Source: Bdellovibrio bacteriovorus HD100
Lineage (GTDB): Bacteria > Bdellovibrionota > Bdellovibrionia > Bdellovibrionales > Bdellovibrionaceae
Reading direction: 5' to 3'
Assembly: GCF_000196175.1 (NCBI RefSeq)
Contig: NC_005363.1
Coordinates: forward strand, 3,410,001-3,474,000
Length of the DNA: 64,000 nucleotides
Shown here: piece by piece, positions 23,470-32,609 of the stretch
How the letters are laid out: each line of letters starts with the position of its first letter
Numbering within the stretch: position 1 is the first letter of the stretch
Notes under the pieces: model-generated
What the model saw: only the letters and a program-made list of their open reading frames with translations
Told to the model about the DNA's origin: nothing
Databases searched by the model: none
Made by a program: the position numbers and the translations under genes

Positions 23470-24096
23470 TTATTTTAAATTCGGAACCGAGTCATAACGA
23501 ACGGACAGATACTGGGTCACGTTGCCTTCGGTTTTGATCAGCATCAGTTCGTACTCGGTGTGAGTCTTCTGATAGATCTTATAATGTGCCCCGCTGCTTT
23601 TGATCCAGTCCTCCAGGCTTTCACCGCCACGAAGCCCTGCGGTTTTCAGATTCCAGAATGAAAAGCGCTGGGAATCCGTCAGCAACTGGAACTGCCACAA
23701 ACTTTGTCCCACGCGGTTTTCCTTGTGTGTGTCGATCAAAGTGGGCGCCATCAATGAAAACCTCTGGCTAAGGTCCTGAGCGGTGCTGCCACAAAGGACC
23801 TTGGCAGGCGTTGCGGGAGCTTTCAAAAAGGACTGATACCCGTGCATGCGCAGATTTTCCGCGTCAGCCTTGCCTTCCACATAATATTCCACATCCCGGG
23901 CCACCAAAACCGTCTCTGGCAGGTGTTTCAGGGAACCCACGAACTCGCTACGGATCTCAGTCAGGAAGTCAGGGCGACTCTCGCAGGGTTGAGAAGCTGA
24001 AAACTGCGGTCGCAGCAGCTTTCCGGGCGGGTCGCGCTTCAGGGCAAACGAGGTTGTTGAGATCAGCACTAGAAGTAAAAAGCCAGATGTCTTCAT
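23470..24096 (-). CDS. Secreted protein of unknown function (208 residues)
   Basis: The product has a signal peptide (cut near SFA, residue 18). The mature part has two cysteines (QPCESR and VLCGS) and no motif I can name. The end is rich in aromatic and beta-type residues (EYELMLIKTEGNVTQYLSVRY). It converges on the glycolipid-binding-like gene and is divergent from the SelO-like gene. Confidence 0.75.
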   Translation of the reverse strand: MKTSGFLLLVLISTTSFALKRDPPGKLLRPQFSASQPCESRPDFLTEIRSEFVGSLKHLPETVLVARDVEYYVEGKADAENLRMHGYQSFLKAPATPAKVLCGSTAQDLSQRFSLMAPTLIDTHKENRVGQSLWQFQLLTDSQRFSFWNLKTAGLRGGESLEDWIKSSGAHYKIYQKTHTEYELMLIKTEGNVTQYLSVRYDSVPNLK

Positions 24097-24220
24097 GAAG
24101 TCCCCTTATTATGTCCAGTCTAGTATTCGGAAGAACTTTTTTAGGGCTTAATATTAAAGTGCAGGCCTAGCTTGCCGATATGAAGAGTGTCTCATTTTTC
24201 TACAAGGAGTGTGGAATCTC

Positions 24221-26077
24221 ATGACGATGAAACATAGCGGCGCGAGAAAGTTACAACAAGTGACGAACTTTTATTCGTCCTTTGATCAGCTCAACGGCGT
24301 GCATCCTTGGATGGAAGCAGTAAAAGACGGTTTCGTATCTTATAAAGTGCGTGAACTGCAAACTGGCAAAGTCGCCTACTTCAACTTCATTCTCGCAAAA
24401 GAAATGGGACTGATCCCTGCGGATCATCCTCATCAAATGACGGATGACCTTCAGGAAAAACTGATCGAGACTTTCTCTCTGCAAATCATCAACGAATACG
24501 ACGAACTCACACATCGTCGCATCGACCCTGAAACCATTAGGCCTCATGAATACATGGCCACTCGCTATCTGCAACTGCAGCACTCTAACAAACAGGGTAA
24601 AACCTCGGGCGACGGGCGTGGCATCTGGAATGGAACTGTTTACCATCGTGGCACAACCTGGGACGTTTCCAGTCGCGGCACGGGGGTGACGTGTTTGGCT
24701 CCAGGAGCGGTAGCAGCGCAGAAGCCCCTCAAAACCGGCGGCACTGAATTTGGTTATGGCTGCGGCCTGGCTGAGATCGACGAACTGCTGGGAGCTTCCA
24801 TTCTGGCGGAAGTGATGCACCTTCAAGGGGTGCGCACAGAGCGCATGTTGTGTGTGATTGATCTGGGTAAAGGTTACGGCATTGGTGTGCGTGCGGCACA
24901 AAATCTGATCCGCCCGGCCCACTTATTCTTGTATCTGAAACAAGAGCGTCTGGATAACCTGAAATCTGCCACAGACTATCTGATCGACCGCCAGGTGATG
25001 AACAAAGCCTGGGACATCAAATCCAAAGGAAACACTAAGTACGATGAAATGCTGCATGAAGTGTCCAAAGCCTTCGGCGAATTCACCGCCCTTCTGGATA
25101 CGGACTATATTTTTGCGTGGCTTGACTGGGACGGCGACAACGTTCTGGCCGACGCCGGCATCATCGATTATGGCAGTGTTCGTCAGTTTGGTATTCGCCA
25201 TGACAAATACCGCTATGATGACGTGGAAAGATTCTCGACCAATCTGAACGAGCAAAAACAAAAAGCCCGTCTGATTGTGCAGGTCTTTGCCCAAATGGTG
25301 GATTACCTTAAAACCAAAAAGAAAAAACCTTTGCGTGAATTTGCCCACCACCCGGCGGTGCAAAACTTCAACAAGGTCTTTGACAACAAACGCGCCGAAA
25401 GACTTCTGTATCGCATGGGCTTTAACGAAACCCAACGCAGCCATATTCTGGCCAAAGAAGGTTTGTTTGCCCGCTTTGACAAAGAGTACTCTTTCTTTGA
25501 AAGGGCCAAAGTCAGCGGAAACACGGAAAAAGTCGCTGACGGTGTAAATCACCCGGCCCTTTACAACATGCGCACGATCATGAGGGACTATCCAAAGTTC
25601 CTTCAGGACAGTCCGCTGCCTTTTGAAAAACGCTGGATGACTGAAAACAACTTCTTTAAGACAGTGCTGTCGGGTTTTGCCAAGGCCCGCGACGCCCGCA
25701 TGGGTGAAAAACAGCGCCGTCATATTGAAAACTTCCAGTCCCTGTACCGCGAACTGGTGCAGACGGCGGCTGGTAAAAACAAGCCCGAGCATATTCTCAA
25801 AGGCATTTCAGAACGCGCTGAAAAGCTGAACTCCGAAAAACGTATCACCGGCAACGCTCTGATCGAGATGGTTGAAGAAATCATCACCGAAAAGAAAAAG
25901 GGCCTGAGCATGGAGCAGATCCAGAAGATCATCGACAAGCTGGTCTTTGACCAGAACGGAATGCCGGAAATTCCAACCGGCCGCTTCTATCGGGAGTTGC
26001 AACAAACCCCGGCGGTCAAAATGGATCTTTACGCCCGGCTGCTCAGTCTGGTGGAAGAGCACAAGGAATCCATCTAA
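24221..26077 (+). CDS. SelO/YdiU-family pseudokinase homologue, divergent
   Basis: SelO proteins have a kinase-like fold but transfer AMP to protein side chains. The 618-residue product lines up with the family core: GDGRGI (as in E. coli GDGRGILLG), then TTWDVSSRGTGVT where E. coli has LDWHLKGAGLT, AEVMHLQGVRTERML, the metal-binding GDN (in WDGDNVLA) and IDYG (in AGIIDYG). The catalytic-loop lysine of HLKGAG is an arginine here, so activity may be altered. The C-terminal part after about residue 400 is unlike E. coli SelO and lacks the terminal Cys. I start at ATG 24221; AAGGAG is at 24204-24209. A strong terminator follows. Confidence 0.72.
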   Translation: MTMKHSGARKLQQVTNFYSSFDQLNGVHPWMEAVKDGFVSYKVRELQTGKVAYFNFILAKEMGLIPADHPHQMTDDLQEKLIETFSLQIINEYDELTHRRIDPETIRPHEYMATRYLQLQHSNKQGKTSGDGRGIWNGTVYHRGTTWDVSSRGTGVTCLAPGAVAAQKPLKTGGTEFGYGCGLAEIDELLGASILAEVMHLQGVRTERMLCVIDLGKGYGIGVRAAQNLIRPAHLFLYLKQERLDNLKSATDYLIDRQVMNKAWDIKSKGNTKYDEMLHEVSKAFGEFTALLDTDYIFAWLDWDGDNVLADAGIIDYGSVRQFGIRHDKYRYDDVERFSTNLNEQKQKARLIVQVFAQMVDYLKTKKKKPLREFAHHPAVQNFNKVFDNKRAERLLYRMGFNETQRSHILAKEGLFARFDKEYSFFERAKVSGNTEKVADGVNHPALYNMRTIMRDYPKFLQDSPLPFEKRWMTENNFFKTVLSGFAKARDARMGEKQRRHIENFQSLYRELVQTAAGKNKPEHILKGISERAEKLNSEKRITGNALIEMVEEIITEKKKGLSMEQIQKIIDKLVFDQNGMPEIPTGRFYRELQQTPAVKMDLYARLLSLVEEHKESI

Positions 26078-26082
26078 AACAA

Positions 26083-26109
26083 AAAGGCACCCACCCGGGT
26101 GCCTTTTTT
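26083..26109. terminator. Strong bidirectional terminator
   Basis: AAAGGCACCC (26083-26092) and GGGTGCCTTT (26097-26106) form a perfect 10-bp stem with a four-base loop; T runs flank it on both strands, serving the SelO-like gene and the hemerythrin gene. Confidence 0.92.
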
Positions 26110-26118
26110 GTTTGTCGA

Positions 26119-26529
26119 TTAAGCGGACTTTTTCGCGGCGATTTCACCGTACTTGGTATCGATCCCCATGATGTGCGCCGTCAGCCAGGTTTTAAGGAAC
26201 TGGAAGAACGCAGGCCCCAGGACTCCGGTTTTTTCAAACTCCGCCTGGTGTCCCTTCAAGCGTTCGATCAGATCCCGGTGGATCTTCTTGTGAACGGCGG
26301 CCTGTGAGTACGCCAGGGTGTCGAAGAACTTCTCTTCGTGTTCAAAGTGAGTCACGGTCCAGCTGGCCAGTTCACGCACGATGGACGTAAGTTCGGTCTT
26401 GGAAGCCTTGGCTTCGTTACGCTCATACAGGCGGTTCATGATTTGGATTAGTTTTTGATGTTCATGGTCCATGGCGTCCACATGTGTGGTCAGTCGCTCC
26501 TTGTCCCATTTAAAGAATGATTCAGCCAT
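26119..26529 (-). CDS. Bacteriohemerythrin
   Basis: This 136-residue four-helix protein binds oxygen at a di-iron site. All ligands are visible: His24 (DHEHQKL), His61 and Glu65 (HFEHEE), His80 and His84 (VHKKIH), His119 and Asp124 (HIMGID). It is a single-domain cytoplasmic form, as used for oxygen delivery or sensing. No membrane or signalling domain is attached. The leader region (26530-26600) holds a 15-base direct repeat of unknown meaning. Confidence 0.95.
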   Translation of the reverse strand: MAESFFKWDKERLTTHVDAMDHEHQKLIQIMNRLYERNEAKASKTELTSIVRELASWTVTHFEHEEKFFDTLAYSQAAVHKKIHRDLIERLKGHQAEFEKTGVLGPAFFQFLKTWLTAHIMGIDTKYGEIAAKKSA

Positions 26530-26649
26530 CTTTCACCTCGAAAAGTTGTTAGTTACATCCAACTTCGCCCTTAAGGTGGAGAAGCAGGATTGTTACCTCC
26601 AACTTCTCGGTGGGGTTGACCTACTTCTGCATGATGGCCGTCATGTTGT

Positions 26650-27294
26650 TCAATTTTTTCTTAAATCCGAAAGCTGGTCCCGGACCCAGCGTCTTATAAT
26701 GGGATACTCTTCATCCTTCAGGGAATGGTCCTTGTCCATCTCGACCCACTCCACTTTAAGCCCAGCATCTTTCAGTTTGTCGACACCATACTTGGTCTCT
26801 TCCAGAGGCAGAATATCATCCTGGTGACCGTGCGTGAAAAGCCATGGGGTTTTCTTCGCATCCAACGAAAGATTGTTTCTCCAACGGGGATAGAAGTTGA
26901 AGTAGCCGCTGATCCCCACCACGCCGGCCAGTTTCTTGGGATAGTTCAGCCCCACGTCGGCACTGATCAAACAGCCTTGAGAAAAACCAAACAGGAATAT
27001 TTTCTTGCTGTCCCAGCCCTGGTTTTCCAGATCGTTCAAAAGATCAAAAAGTTTTTCACGGATCTTCATCACGCCGTTGGCCTGATACGGAGGCTCGCCA
27101 TACCAAGTATAGCCATCCAGAAACTTGCGGGGCGCATTCAGCAACAGATAATTCATTTCCGGCAGATTCAATTCTTCATCAAAGGAAAAGAACGGCTTGA
27201 TGCTGTCCCCACGTCCGTGCAGCACGATCATCAGAAATTCGGATTTTCTTTTTGCTGGAATAAATTTGTGTTTAAAAAGTGTCGTCGTAATCAT
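26650..27294 (-). CDS. Alpha/beta-hydrolase, carboxylesterase/phospholipase type (YpfH-like)
   Basis: The 214-residue protein has the classical triad: Ser in GFSQGC (about residue 116), Asp in GHQDDILP and His in DKDHSL. LHGRGDS supplies the oxyanion loop. The group includes serine esterases acting on short-chain esters and lysophospholipids; the substrate is not evident. There is no signal peptide. Its ATG overlaps the stop of the S41 protease gene (ATGA), so the two are translationally coupled. Confidence 0.88.
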   Translation of the reverse strand: MITTTLFKHKFIPAKRKSEFLMIVLHGRGDSIKPFFSFDEELNLPEMNYLLLNAPRKFLDGYTWYGEPPYQANGVMKIREKLFDLLNDLENQGWDSKKIFLFGFSQGCLISADVGLNYPKKLAGVVGISGYFNFYPRWRNNLSLDAKKTPWLFTHGHQDDILPLEETKYGVDKLKDAGLKVEWVEMDKDHSLKDEEYPIIRRWVRDQLSDLRKN

Positions 27295-28847
27295 AGCCCC
27301 GCCCTCGCCACAGCCTTTGTACAGAAAAGAACCTGACGAGCTTTTGTCAGTTGTAAATCATCGGAAGGAGAACCGTCTTCCAAGTCCAGACATTCACTGC
27401 TGGACATGGATTGCGCCATCGCACGCACCTGACGTTCCGGTGCACGCAGAGGATTGATGAACTGCTCCGCCTCTCGCACGACGGAGATCTCTTCAAAGTT
27501 AACTGCCACATCCGGCTCCAGCCCCTTCATCTGTGGGGAACGTCCCGATGGCAGGTAATAGAAACCTTTGGTTTCAAACAGGGCGATTTTTTTGTTCTGG
27601 GACCAGTATTCACCCTCTTGGAAAGAGCCTTTTCCGAAAGTTCTTTCACCCACCAGCACGGCGCGATTCAGGTCACGCAAAGCACCCGCCACGATTTCTG
27701 AAGCGCTGGCGGAAGCCGCATTCACCAAGACGGCCATCGGCATGTCAAAGTGCTTCTCTTCACCGCCATAAAAGACCTCAGCCTTTTTGCTTGGATCCAG
27801 GTAACGAACTTCGAAGATCTTGTTTTCAGGACCCACGAACAGACTGGCGATACAAGCGGCTTCTTCCATCTGACCGCCGGGATTGTCACGCAGATCCAGC
27901 AACAGACCGCGCACGTGGGAACGCTTCACGATCTCAAGCGACTCTTTCACCTTTTCACAGGCACCACGGGCGAACTTGTTAATACCAATCACCGCGATCG
28001 GCTTGATGCCTTCAATCACTCGTGTGGAAACAGTCGCCACGGTGATTTCCTGACGGCGCAGGCGGAACTTCATGGCTTCACCATCACGCTCAACACGGAT
28101 GCGAACCACATCGCCGACTTCACCTTTTAACAATTCAGAAACGCGCGGCTGCATCAGGCCTTTGACTGAAGTGTCGTTGATGGAAATCAGCACATCCCCT
28201 TTTTGTATGCCGGAAAGTTTCGCCGGACTGCCTTCGGTCAGCTTGCGCACAACGTACTGGCCTTTGTGGCTCCCCAGGGTAATTCCCAAAGTCACCGAAC
28301 GGCTGTCGGCGCGGGAGATCACTTCCTGGAACTGATTTACTGGCATGAAGTATGTGTGCGGATCACGGAAGACCGAGATAAAACCATTCAACCCGAGGCC
28401 CACCATCATGGAGCTTTGTTTGGGTTTGATGTATTCAGACTTCAGTTGTTCCCATGCCTTCAAGAAAGAGATCTGCGTGGCTTTGGCAGTTTGTGAAGTG
28501 AAATATTCTTTCCACGGCTCCAGCTGTTTTTTCTCTGAGCTCATGTCGGCAGACAGGGCTTCGTGAACTGGGACCAGCTCCCCTTGCAGGTTCAGGCTCA
28601 GGTTGTAGCGATTGGCAACTGTCAGAATGGCATTGGCACACGCCAGGAAATAGCGTTCGGAACTGCCACAGGTCTGATCCTGAAGCAGGTCTTCCAGGGC
28701 TGCCGGACCCAGGCCCGTCTCAGCCCAATAGTCTTCACCGGACTTCACCTTGCTGACGTCTTTACCCGAAAGACGCACAAGATACAGGCTGGCCCCCAAG
28801 ACCAAAACCATTAAAGAGATTATGAAAAAACGTGGTGAACTGAGCAC
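27291..28847 (-). CDS. S41-family C-terminal processing protease (Ctp-like) with PDZ domain
   Basis: The enzyme cleaves proteins near their C-termini in the periplasm. I start at the GTG whose complement is 28845-28847, because GGGAGG lies six bases upstream and a membrane anchor (RFFIISLMVLVLGASLYLV) follows at once. The 518-residue product has a helical region unlike E. coli Prc (about 30-170), a PDZ domain (about 185-270, RKLTEGSPAKLSGIQKGDVL) and the S41 catalytic domain with LLLDLRDNPGG, nucleophile in NAASASASE and the lysine in TFGKGSFQ. It is coupled to the esterase gene. Prey or envelope protein turnover is a plausible role. Confidence 0.93.
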   Translation of the reverse strand: MLSSPRFFIISLMVLVLGASLYLVRLSGKDVSKVKSGEDYWAETGLGPAALEDLLQDQTCGSSERYFLACANAILTVANRYNLSLNLQGELVPVHEALSADMSSEKKQLEPWKEYFTSQTAKATQISFLKAWEQLKSEYIKPKQSSMMVGLGLNGFISVFRDPHTYFMPVNQFQEVISRADSRSVTLGITLGSHKGQYVVRKLTEGSPAKLSGIQKGDVLISINDTSVKGLMQPRVSELLKGEVGDVVRIRVERDGEAMKFRLRRQEITVATVSTRVIEGIKPIAVIGINKFARGACEKVKESLEIVKRSHVRGLLLDLRDNPGGQMEEAACIASLFVGPENKIFEVRYLDPSKKAEVFYGGEEKHFDMPMAVLVNAASASASEIVAGALRDLNRAVLVGERTFGKGSFQEGEYWSQNKKIALFETKGFYYLPSGRSPQMKGLEPDVAVNFEEISVVREAEQFINPLRAPERQVRAMAQSMSSSECLDLEDGSPSDDLQLTKARQVLFCTKAVARAGL

Positions 28848-29023
28848 TTCGGCCCTCCCGACCCGCTCCAAGAGAGCAACGGGCGTGCCCGCCCAGATCG
28901 AATTAATTGGCTCTAGGTGCCGATTTTCACCCCCGTTTTGGAAGAAATTTCCTGTTCGCACAGGCCCTGAACAACGCCCCCGGCCTTGAGCTTTTCGACC
29001 CCCTGTAATACCTTAAAATCACT

Positions 29024-29992
29024 ATGATTATTGTAACAGGCGCAAACGGTTTTATTGGCAGTGTGATGGTGTGGGAACTGAACCAAAAAGGTCTTACCGA
29101 TATCATCGCGGTGGACTCGGTAGGTCTTTCCGAACGCAATCTTCTTCGCAAACAAAAAATCACCAAGTTCCTTTTGAAGGATGATCTGTGGCCGTTCCTT
29201 GAAACCGAGGAAGCCAAGAAACAAGTCACTTGGATCATCCACATGGGCGCCTGCTCTTCCACGACAGAAACCAACAAAGAGTTCCTGTGGGAGAACAACA
29301 CTTACTACACACAAAGAATCTTTGAATGGTGCGCAGAACATGGCAAGTCCATGATCTATGCTTCCAGCGCTGCAACTTACGGAGCTGGCGAACTGGGCTT
29401 TGACGACACCACCGATCCTGAAAAACTGCGCCCACTGAATCTGTACGGTGAATCCAAAGTCCTGTTTGACCGCTGGGCGGTGAAACAGACGAAAACGCCT
29501 CCACACTGGTACGGCCTTAAGTTCTTCAACGTCTTTGGTCCGAATGAATACCACAAAGGCGCGATGTCCAGCGTGGCATTCAAAGCTTACAATCAGATCA
29601 AGGACACCGGCGCTTTGGGGTTGTTCAAGTCCGCAGACCCGAACTACAAGGACGGCGAATTCATGCGTGACTTCGTTTACGTCAAGGATGTTACGGGCTG
29701 GATGGCCGAGTTGATGGAGAAAAAACCAACGAACGGCGTTTATAACATGGGCTTCGGCAAGCCGCGCACCTGGCTGGATCTTGCCGGTGGTGTTTTCAAA
29801 GCCATGGGTAAAGACATGAAAATCAACTGGCTGGAAATGCCTGAAAACATCCGTGGTCAGTATCAGTACTTCACCGAAGCTAAAACCGACAAGTGGCTGG
29901 CCGCAGGCATGAGCCCGGCAAAATGGCCTTTGGAAAAAGCCGTCGCTGATTATATTCAGAACTATTTGTCCAAAGACGACAAAGACCTGTAA
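29024..29992 (+). CDS. hldD: ADP-L-glycero-D-manno-heptose 6-epimerase
   Basis: The enzyme makes ADP-L-glycero-D-manno-heptose for the lipopolysaccharide inner core. The 322-residue short-chain-type protein shows the nucleotide motif TGANGFIG (residues 5-12), the family block MGACSSTTE, the catalytic Tyr-x3-Lys in LYGESK, and NVFGPNEYHKGAMSSVAF, all typical of HldD/RfaD. It leads an operon with the phenylalanine hydroxylase gene (14 bases away) and the RNA methyltransferase gene. No other LPS genes are in the window. Confidence 0.95.
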   Translation: MIIVTGANGFIGSVMVWELNQKGLTDIIAVDSVGLSERNLLRKQKITKFLLKDDLWPFLETEEAKKQVTWIIHMGACSSTTETNKEFLWENNTYYTQRIFEWCAEHGKSMIYASSAATYGAGELGFDDTTDPEKLRPLNLYGESKVLFDRWAVKQTKTPPHWYGLKFFNVFGPNEYHKGAMSSVAFKAYNQIKDTGALGLFKSADPNYKDGEFMRDFVYVKDVTGWMAELMEKKPTNGVYNMGFGKPRTWLDLAGGVFKAMGKDMKINWLEMPENIRGQYQYFTEAKTDKWLAAGMSPAKWPLEKAVADYIQNYLSKDDKDL

Positions 29993-30006
29993 GAGAGCAG
30001 ACCACT

Positions 30007-31749
30007 ATGGAGACGGACTTTTTACCGCCACACTTAAGAAAATACGTCGTAGAACAACACTACGAAAAATACACTCCGGTTGATCAGGCTGTGTGGCGCT
30101 ATGTTTTGCGCCAACTGAAAGCCTTTTTATCCAAACACGCCCACGAATGTTACGTTGAGGGTTTGAATAAAACCGGCATCGACATCGAACGCATTCCACG
30201 CATTGAAGACGTCAGCAAAAAAATCCAGGAGTTCGGCTGGCGCGCATTGCCTGTCAGTGGCTTTATTCCACCAGCAGCCTTCATGGAGCTGCAATCCCTG
30301 GGAGTTCTTCCGATTGCCTCGGACATGCGCACTCTGGATCATTTGCTTTACACCCCGGCCCCGGACATTGTTCACGAAGCTGCGGGACATGCGCCGATTC
30401 TGATTCATCCTGAATTTTCCGATTACCTGCGCCAGTATGCTCAGGTCGCGAAGAAAGCCATCATCAGCAAAGAGGATCTGGATCTTTACGAAGCCATCCG
30501 TGATCTTTCTGATATCAAGGAAAACCCAGCCTCCACACCTGAACAGGTGAAGACGGCGGAAGAACATCTGGACAAGGTCGGCAAAAGCATCAGCCATATC
30601 TCGGAAGCGTCTGAGCTGTCGCGCATGAATTGGTGGACGGCGGAATACGGTTTGATTGGTGAGCTCGACAATCCAAAGATCTTTGGTGCGGGCTTGCTTT
30701 CCAGTGTTGGTGAATCCAAGTGGTGCCTAAGTCAGAAGGTGAAAAAGATCCCTCTGACTGTGGACTGCATTAAAACTTCCTATGACATTACTGAACCTCA
30801 GCCGCAATTGTTCGTGGCGAAGGATTTCAAAACTTTGGTGCGAGTGCTGGATGAAATGGCGGACCAGATGGCCTTCCGTATCGGTGGCCTGAAGGGCTTA
30901 AACAAAGCCATCGAAGCCCAGTCCGTGAACACGGCCGAGCTGAATTCCGGTCTGCAGATTTCCGGTCAGATCGTGGAAGCGATCACCGACAGCAACGGCA
31001 CCCTGGCTTATTTGCGTTTGCAAGGGCCATCGCAGTTGTCCTATCAGGATCACGAACTTCCGGGACATGATCAGAAATATCATGCCCATGGATTCGGAAC
31101 TCCGGTGGGCTTCCTGAAAGCTTATCCAAATCAGTGCCCTTCCACATTCACAGCCGACCAGTGGTCTGCACTGAATGTGGTTCCGGGCAAAGAAACGCGT
31201 CTTGAATTTGTTTCCGGCGTGGTTGTGACTGGCAAGGTTCAATCCGTTCTTGAAAAGGATGGAAAGACGCTGGTGCTGGCTTTGACGGATGCCAAAGCGG
31301 AACTCAACGGGCGCGTACTGTTTGCGCCTGAGTGGGGCACATTTGACATGGCCGTGGGATCCACGGTCCCGTCGGTGTTCGGCGGGCCTGCGGACCGCGA
31401 AGCTTATGGTGAAACCACGGACTTTGTTGCCAAACGTGTTCCGGCCCCGAAGTATTCTAACGAAGAACTGCAAAGACAAAACCTGTACGGTCAGGTTCGC
31501 AAAATTCGCGAAGATAAACTTCAGGGTGCTGCCTTAACTGACGCTTTGGAAAAAGTTCTGGCAGCTCACAAGACCCTGATGCCGACCGACTGGTTGTTGC
31601 TGATGGAATCTTTGGAGCTGGTTTTGTCCCGTCACCCTGAATCAAAACTAAAAAAACAGATCGAAGACGATCTGACGACTCTGTCCAAGAAGGATGAAAA
31701 AACCCACGGCCTGATTCAAGACGGCCTGGTATTGGCTGGAGCCCTGTAA
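30007..31749 (+). CDS. Biopterin-dependent phenylalanine 4-hydroxylase, long form
   Basis: The enzyme turns phenylalanine into tyrosine using iron, oxygen and a pterin. The 580-residue protein carries the iron triad His123 and His128 (PDIVHEAAGH) and Glu213 (NWWTAEYGL) with the SGFIPPAAFMELQ start of the catalytic core. The core ends near 300. About 280 further residues form an extra region with beta-rich and helical parts, not found in the 270-300-residue proteobacterial PhhA but, as I recall, present in Bacteroidetes-type homologues. Together with hppD in this window it gives the first steps of Phe/Tyr breakdown. It may instead act on tryptophan or tyrosine. Confidence 0.9.
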   Translation: METDFLPPHLRKYVVEQHYEKYTPVDQAVWRYVLRQLKAFLSKHAHECYVEGLNKTGIDIERIPRIEDVSKKIQEFGWRALPVSGFIPPAAFMELQSLGVLPIASDMRTLDHLLYTPAPDIVHEAAGHAPILIHPEFSDYLRQYAQVAKKAIISKEDLDLYEAIRDLSDIKENPASTPEQVKTAEEHLDKVGKSISHISEASELSRMNWWTAEYGLIGELDNPKIFGAGLLSSVGESKWCLSQKVKKIPLTVDCIKTSYDITEPQPQLFVAKDFKTLVRVLDEMADQMAFRIGGLKGLNKAIEAQSVNTAELNSGLQISGQIVEAITDSNGTLAYLRLQGPSQLSYQDHELPGHDQKYHAHGFGTPVGFLKAYPNQCPSTFTADQWSALNVVPGKETRLEFVSGVVVTGKVQSVLEKDGKTLVLALTDAKAELNGRVLFAPEWGTFDMAVGSTVPSVFGGPADREAYGETTDFVAKRVPAPKYSNEELQRQNLYGQVRKIREDKLQGAALTDALEKVLAAHKTLMPTDWLLLMESLELVLSRHPESKLKKQIEDDLTTLSKKDEKTHGLIQDGLVLAGAL

Positions 31750-31750
31750 A

Positions 31751-32536
31751 ATGAAACGTCCTTTTGAGATTCGTATTGTTCTGGTTCGCACTATCTATGA
31801 AAGAAACATCGGCGCCACATCCCGTGCCATGTCCAATATGGGGATTGAAAAGCTGATCCTGATTGATCCCAAGTGCGAAATCACCTATGAAGCGCAGCAA
31901 GCCGCAGCGACCGGCCAGACCGGTCTGCAGAACCGCACGACTTATGCTTCCTGGGACGAATTCATGAAGCAAGAACCGGAAAGCATCAAGGTCGCCTTTA
32001 CTGCCCGCGATGGCAAAGGCCGTCAAGTGCGTGATGTCGATGAAGTTCTTAAAGACATTGCCGACAAAGCCCCTCAGTTCCAGGTGGAAAGTGACGTGCC
32101 TTACGTCGTTCACTTGGTCTTCGGCCCCGAAGACTGGGGACTTGCCGGAGAAGACCTTGAGCACGCCAACTTCTGCGCCTGCATCCCGACATTCGGAGAC
32201 AACTGGAGTTTGAATCTGGCGCAAGCCACGTTGCTTGGCATGTACAGTCTGCGCCGCACCTGGGGTGGACAGCGCACGAAACTGGATGGCGGAAAAGTGC
32301 GGCGGGCCCCTCAGGGCATCGACGGTATTGACCCCGAGGCCACGCTAAAAACCTGGCTTGAGGAGATGGGCTTTGATCTGACCCGCCAAAGAAAGATCAA
32401 CGTCTTCACCGTTCTTCGCCGCATGCTTTTGCAGAACACCCCGACCAAAAAAGAACTGGTGATTCTGGAGACCGTTTTGCAGCAAAGCATTCGCAAGCTG
32501 CGTGAATGGAAAGAGTTCCAGAACCGCAATCGTTAG
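31751..32536 (+). CDS. SpoU-type RNA methyltransferase, TrmJ-like
   Basis: The 261-residue enzyme probably adds a 2'-O-methyl group to tRNA or rRNA. SPOUT motifs are present: ERNIGATSRAM (motif 1, with the catalytic Arg/Asn), LVFGPEDWGLAGEDL (motif 2) and NWSLNLAQATL (motif 3). The C-terminal helix region resembles TrmJ, which modifies position 32 of tRNA. It begins one base after the hydroxylase stop codon and has no own ribosome binding site in the gap, so it relies on coupling. Confidence 0.88.
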   Translation: MKRPFEIRIVLVRTIYERNIGATSRAMSNMGIEKLILIDPKCEITYEAQQAAATGQTGLQNRTTYASWDEFMKQEPESIKVAFTARDGKGRQVRDVDEVLKDIADKAPQFQVESDVPYVVHLVFGPEDWGLAGEDLEHANFCACIPTFGDNWSLNLAQATLLGMYSLRRTWGGQRTKLDGGKVRRAPQGIDGIDPEATLKTWLEEMGFDLTRQRKINVFTVLRRMLLQNTPTKKELVILETVLQQSIRKLREWKEFQNRNR

Positions 32537-32550
32537 TAATAAGTCTGACT

Positions 32551-32571
32551 TCTCTGTTTTTTGAACAGAGA
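32551..32571 (+). terminator. Weak hairpin after the hldD operon
   Basis: TCTCTGTT (32551-32558) pairs with AACAGAGA (32564-32571), 8 bp, but only ACCTTACC follows, so it may be a processing or pausing structure. Confidence 0.4.
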
Positions 32572-32609
32572 CCTTACCAAGCAGGAACTCTTGCCGCGAT
32601 GATAATGTG

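Noticed and set aside
24923-25792. A 289-codon minus-strand frame opposite the SelO-like gene
   Set aside because: The plus strand carries the recognisable GDN and IDYG motifs; the antisense product is Phe/His/Val-rich, typical of a shadow.
26552-26606. A 15-base direct repeat (14 of 15) in the leader of the hemerythrin gene
   Set aside because: Only two copies with irregular flanks; not a CRISPR and not clearly an operator.
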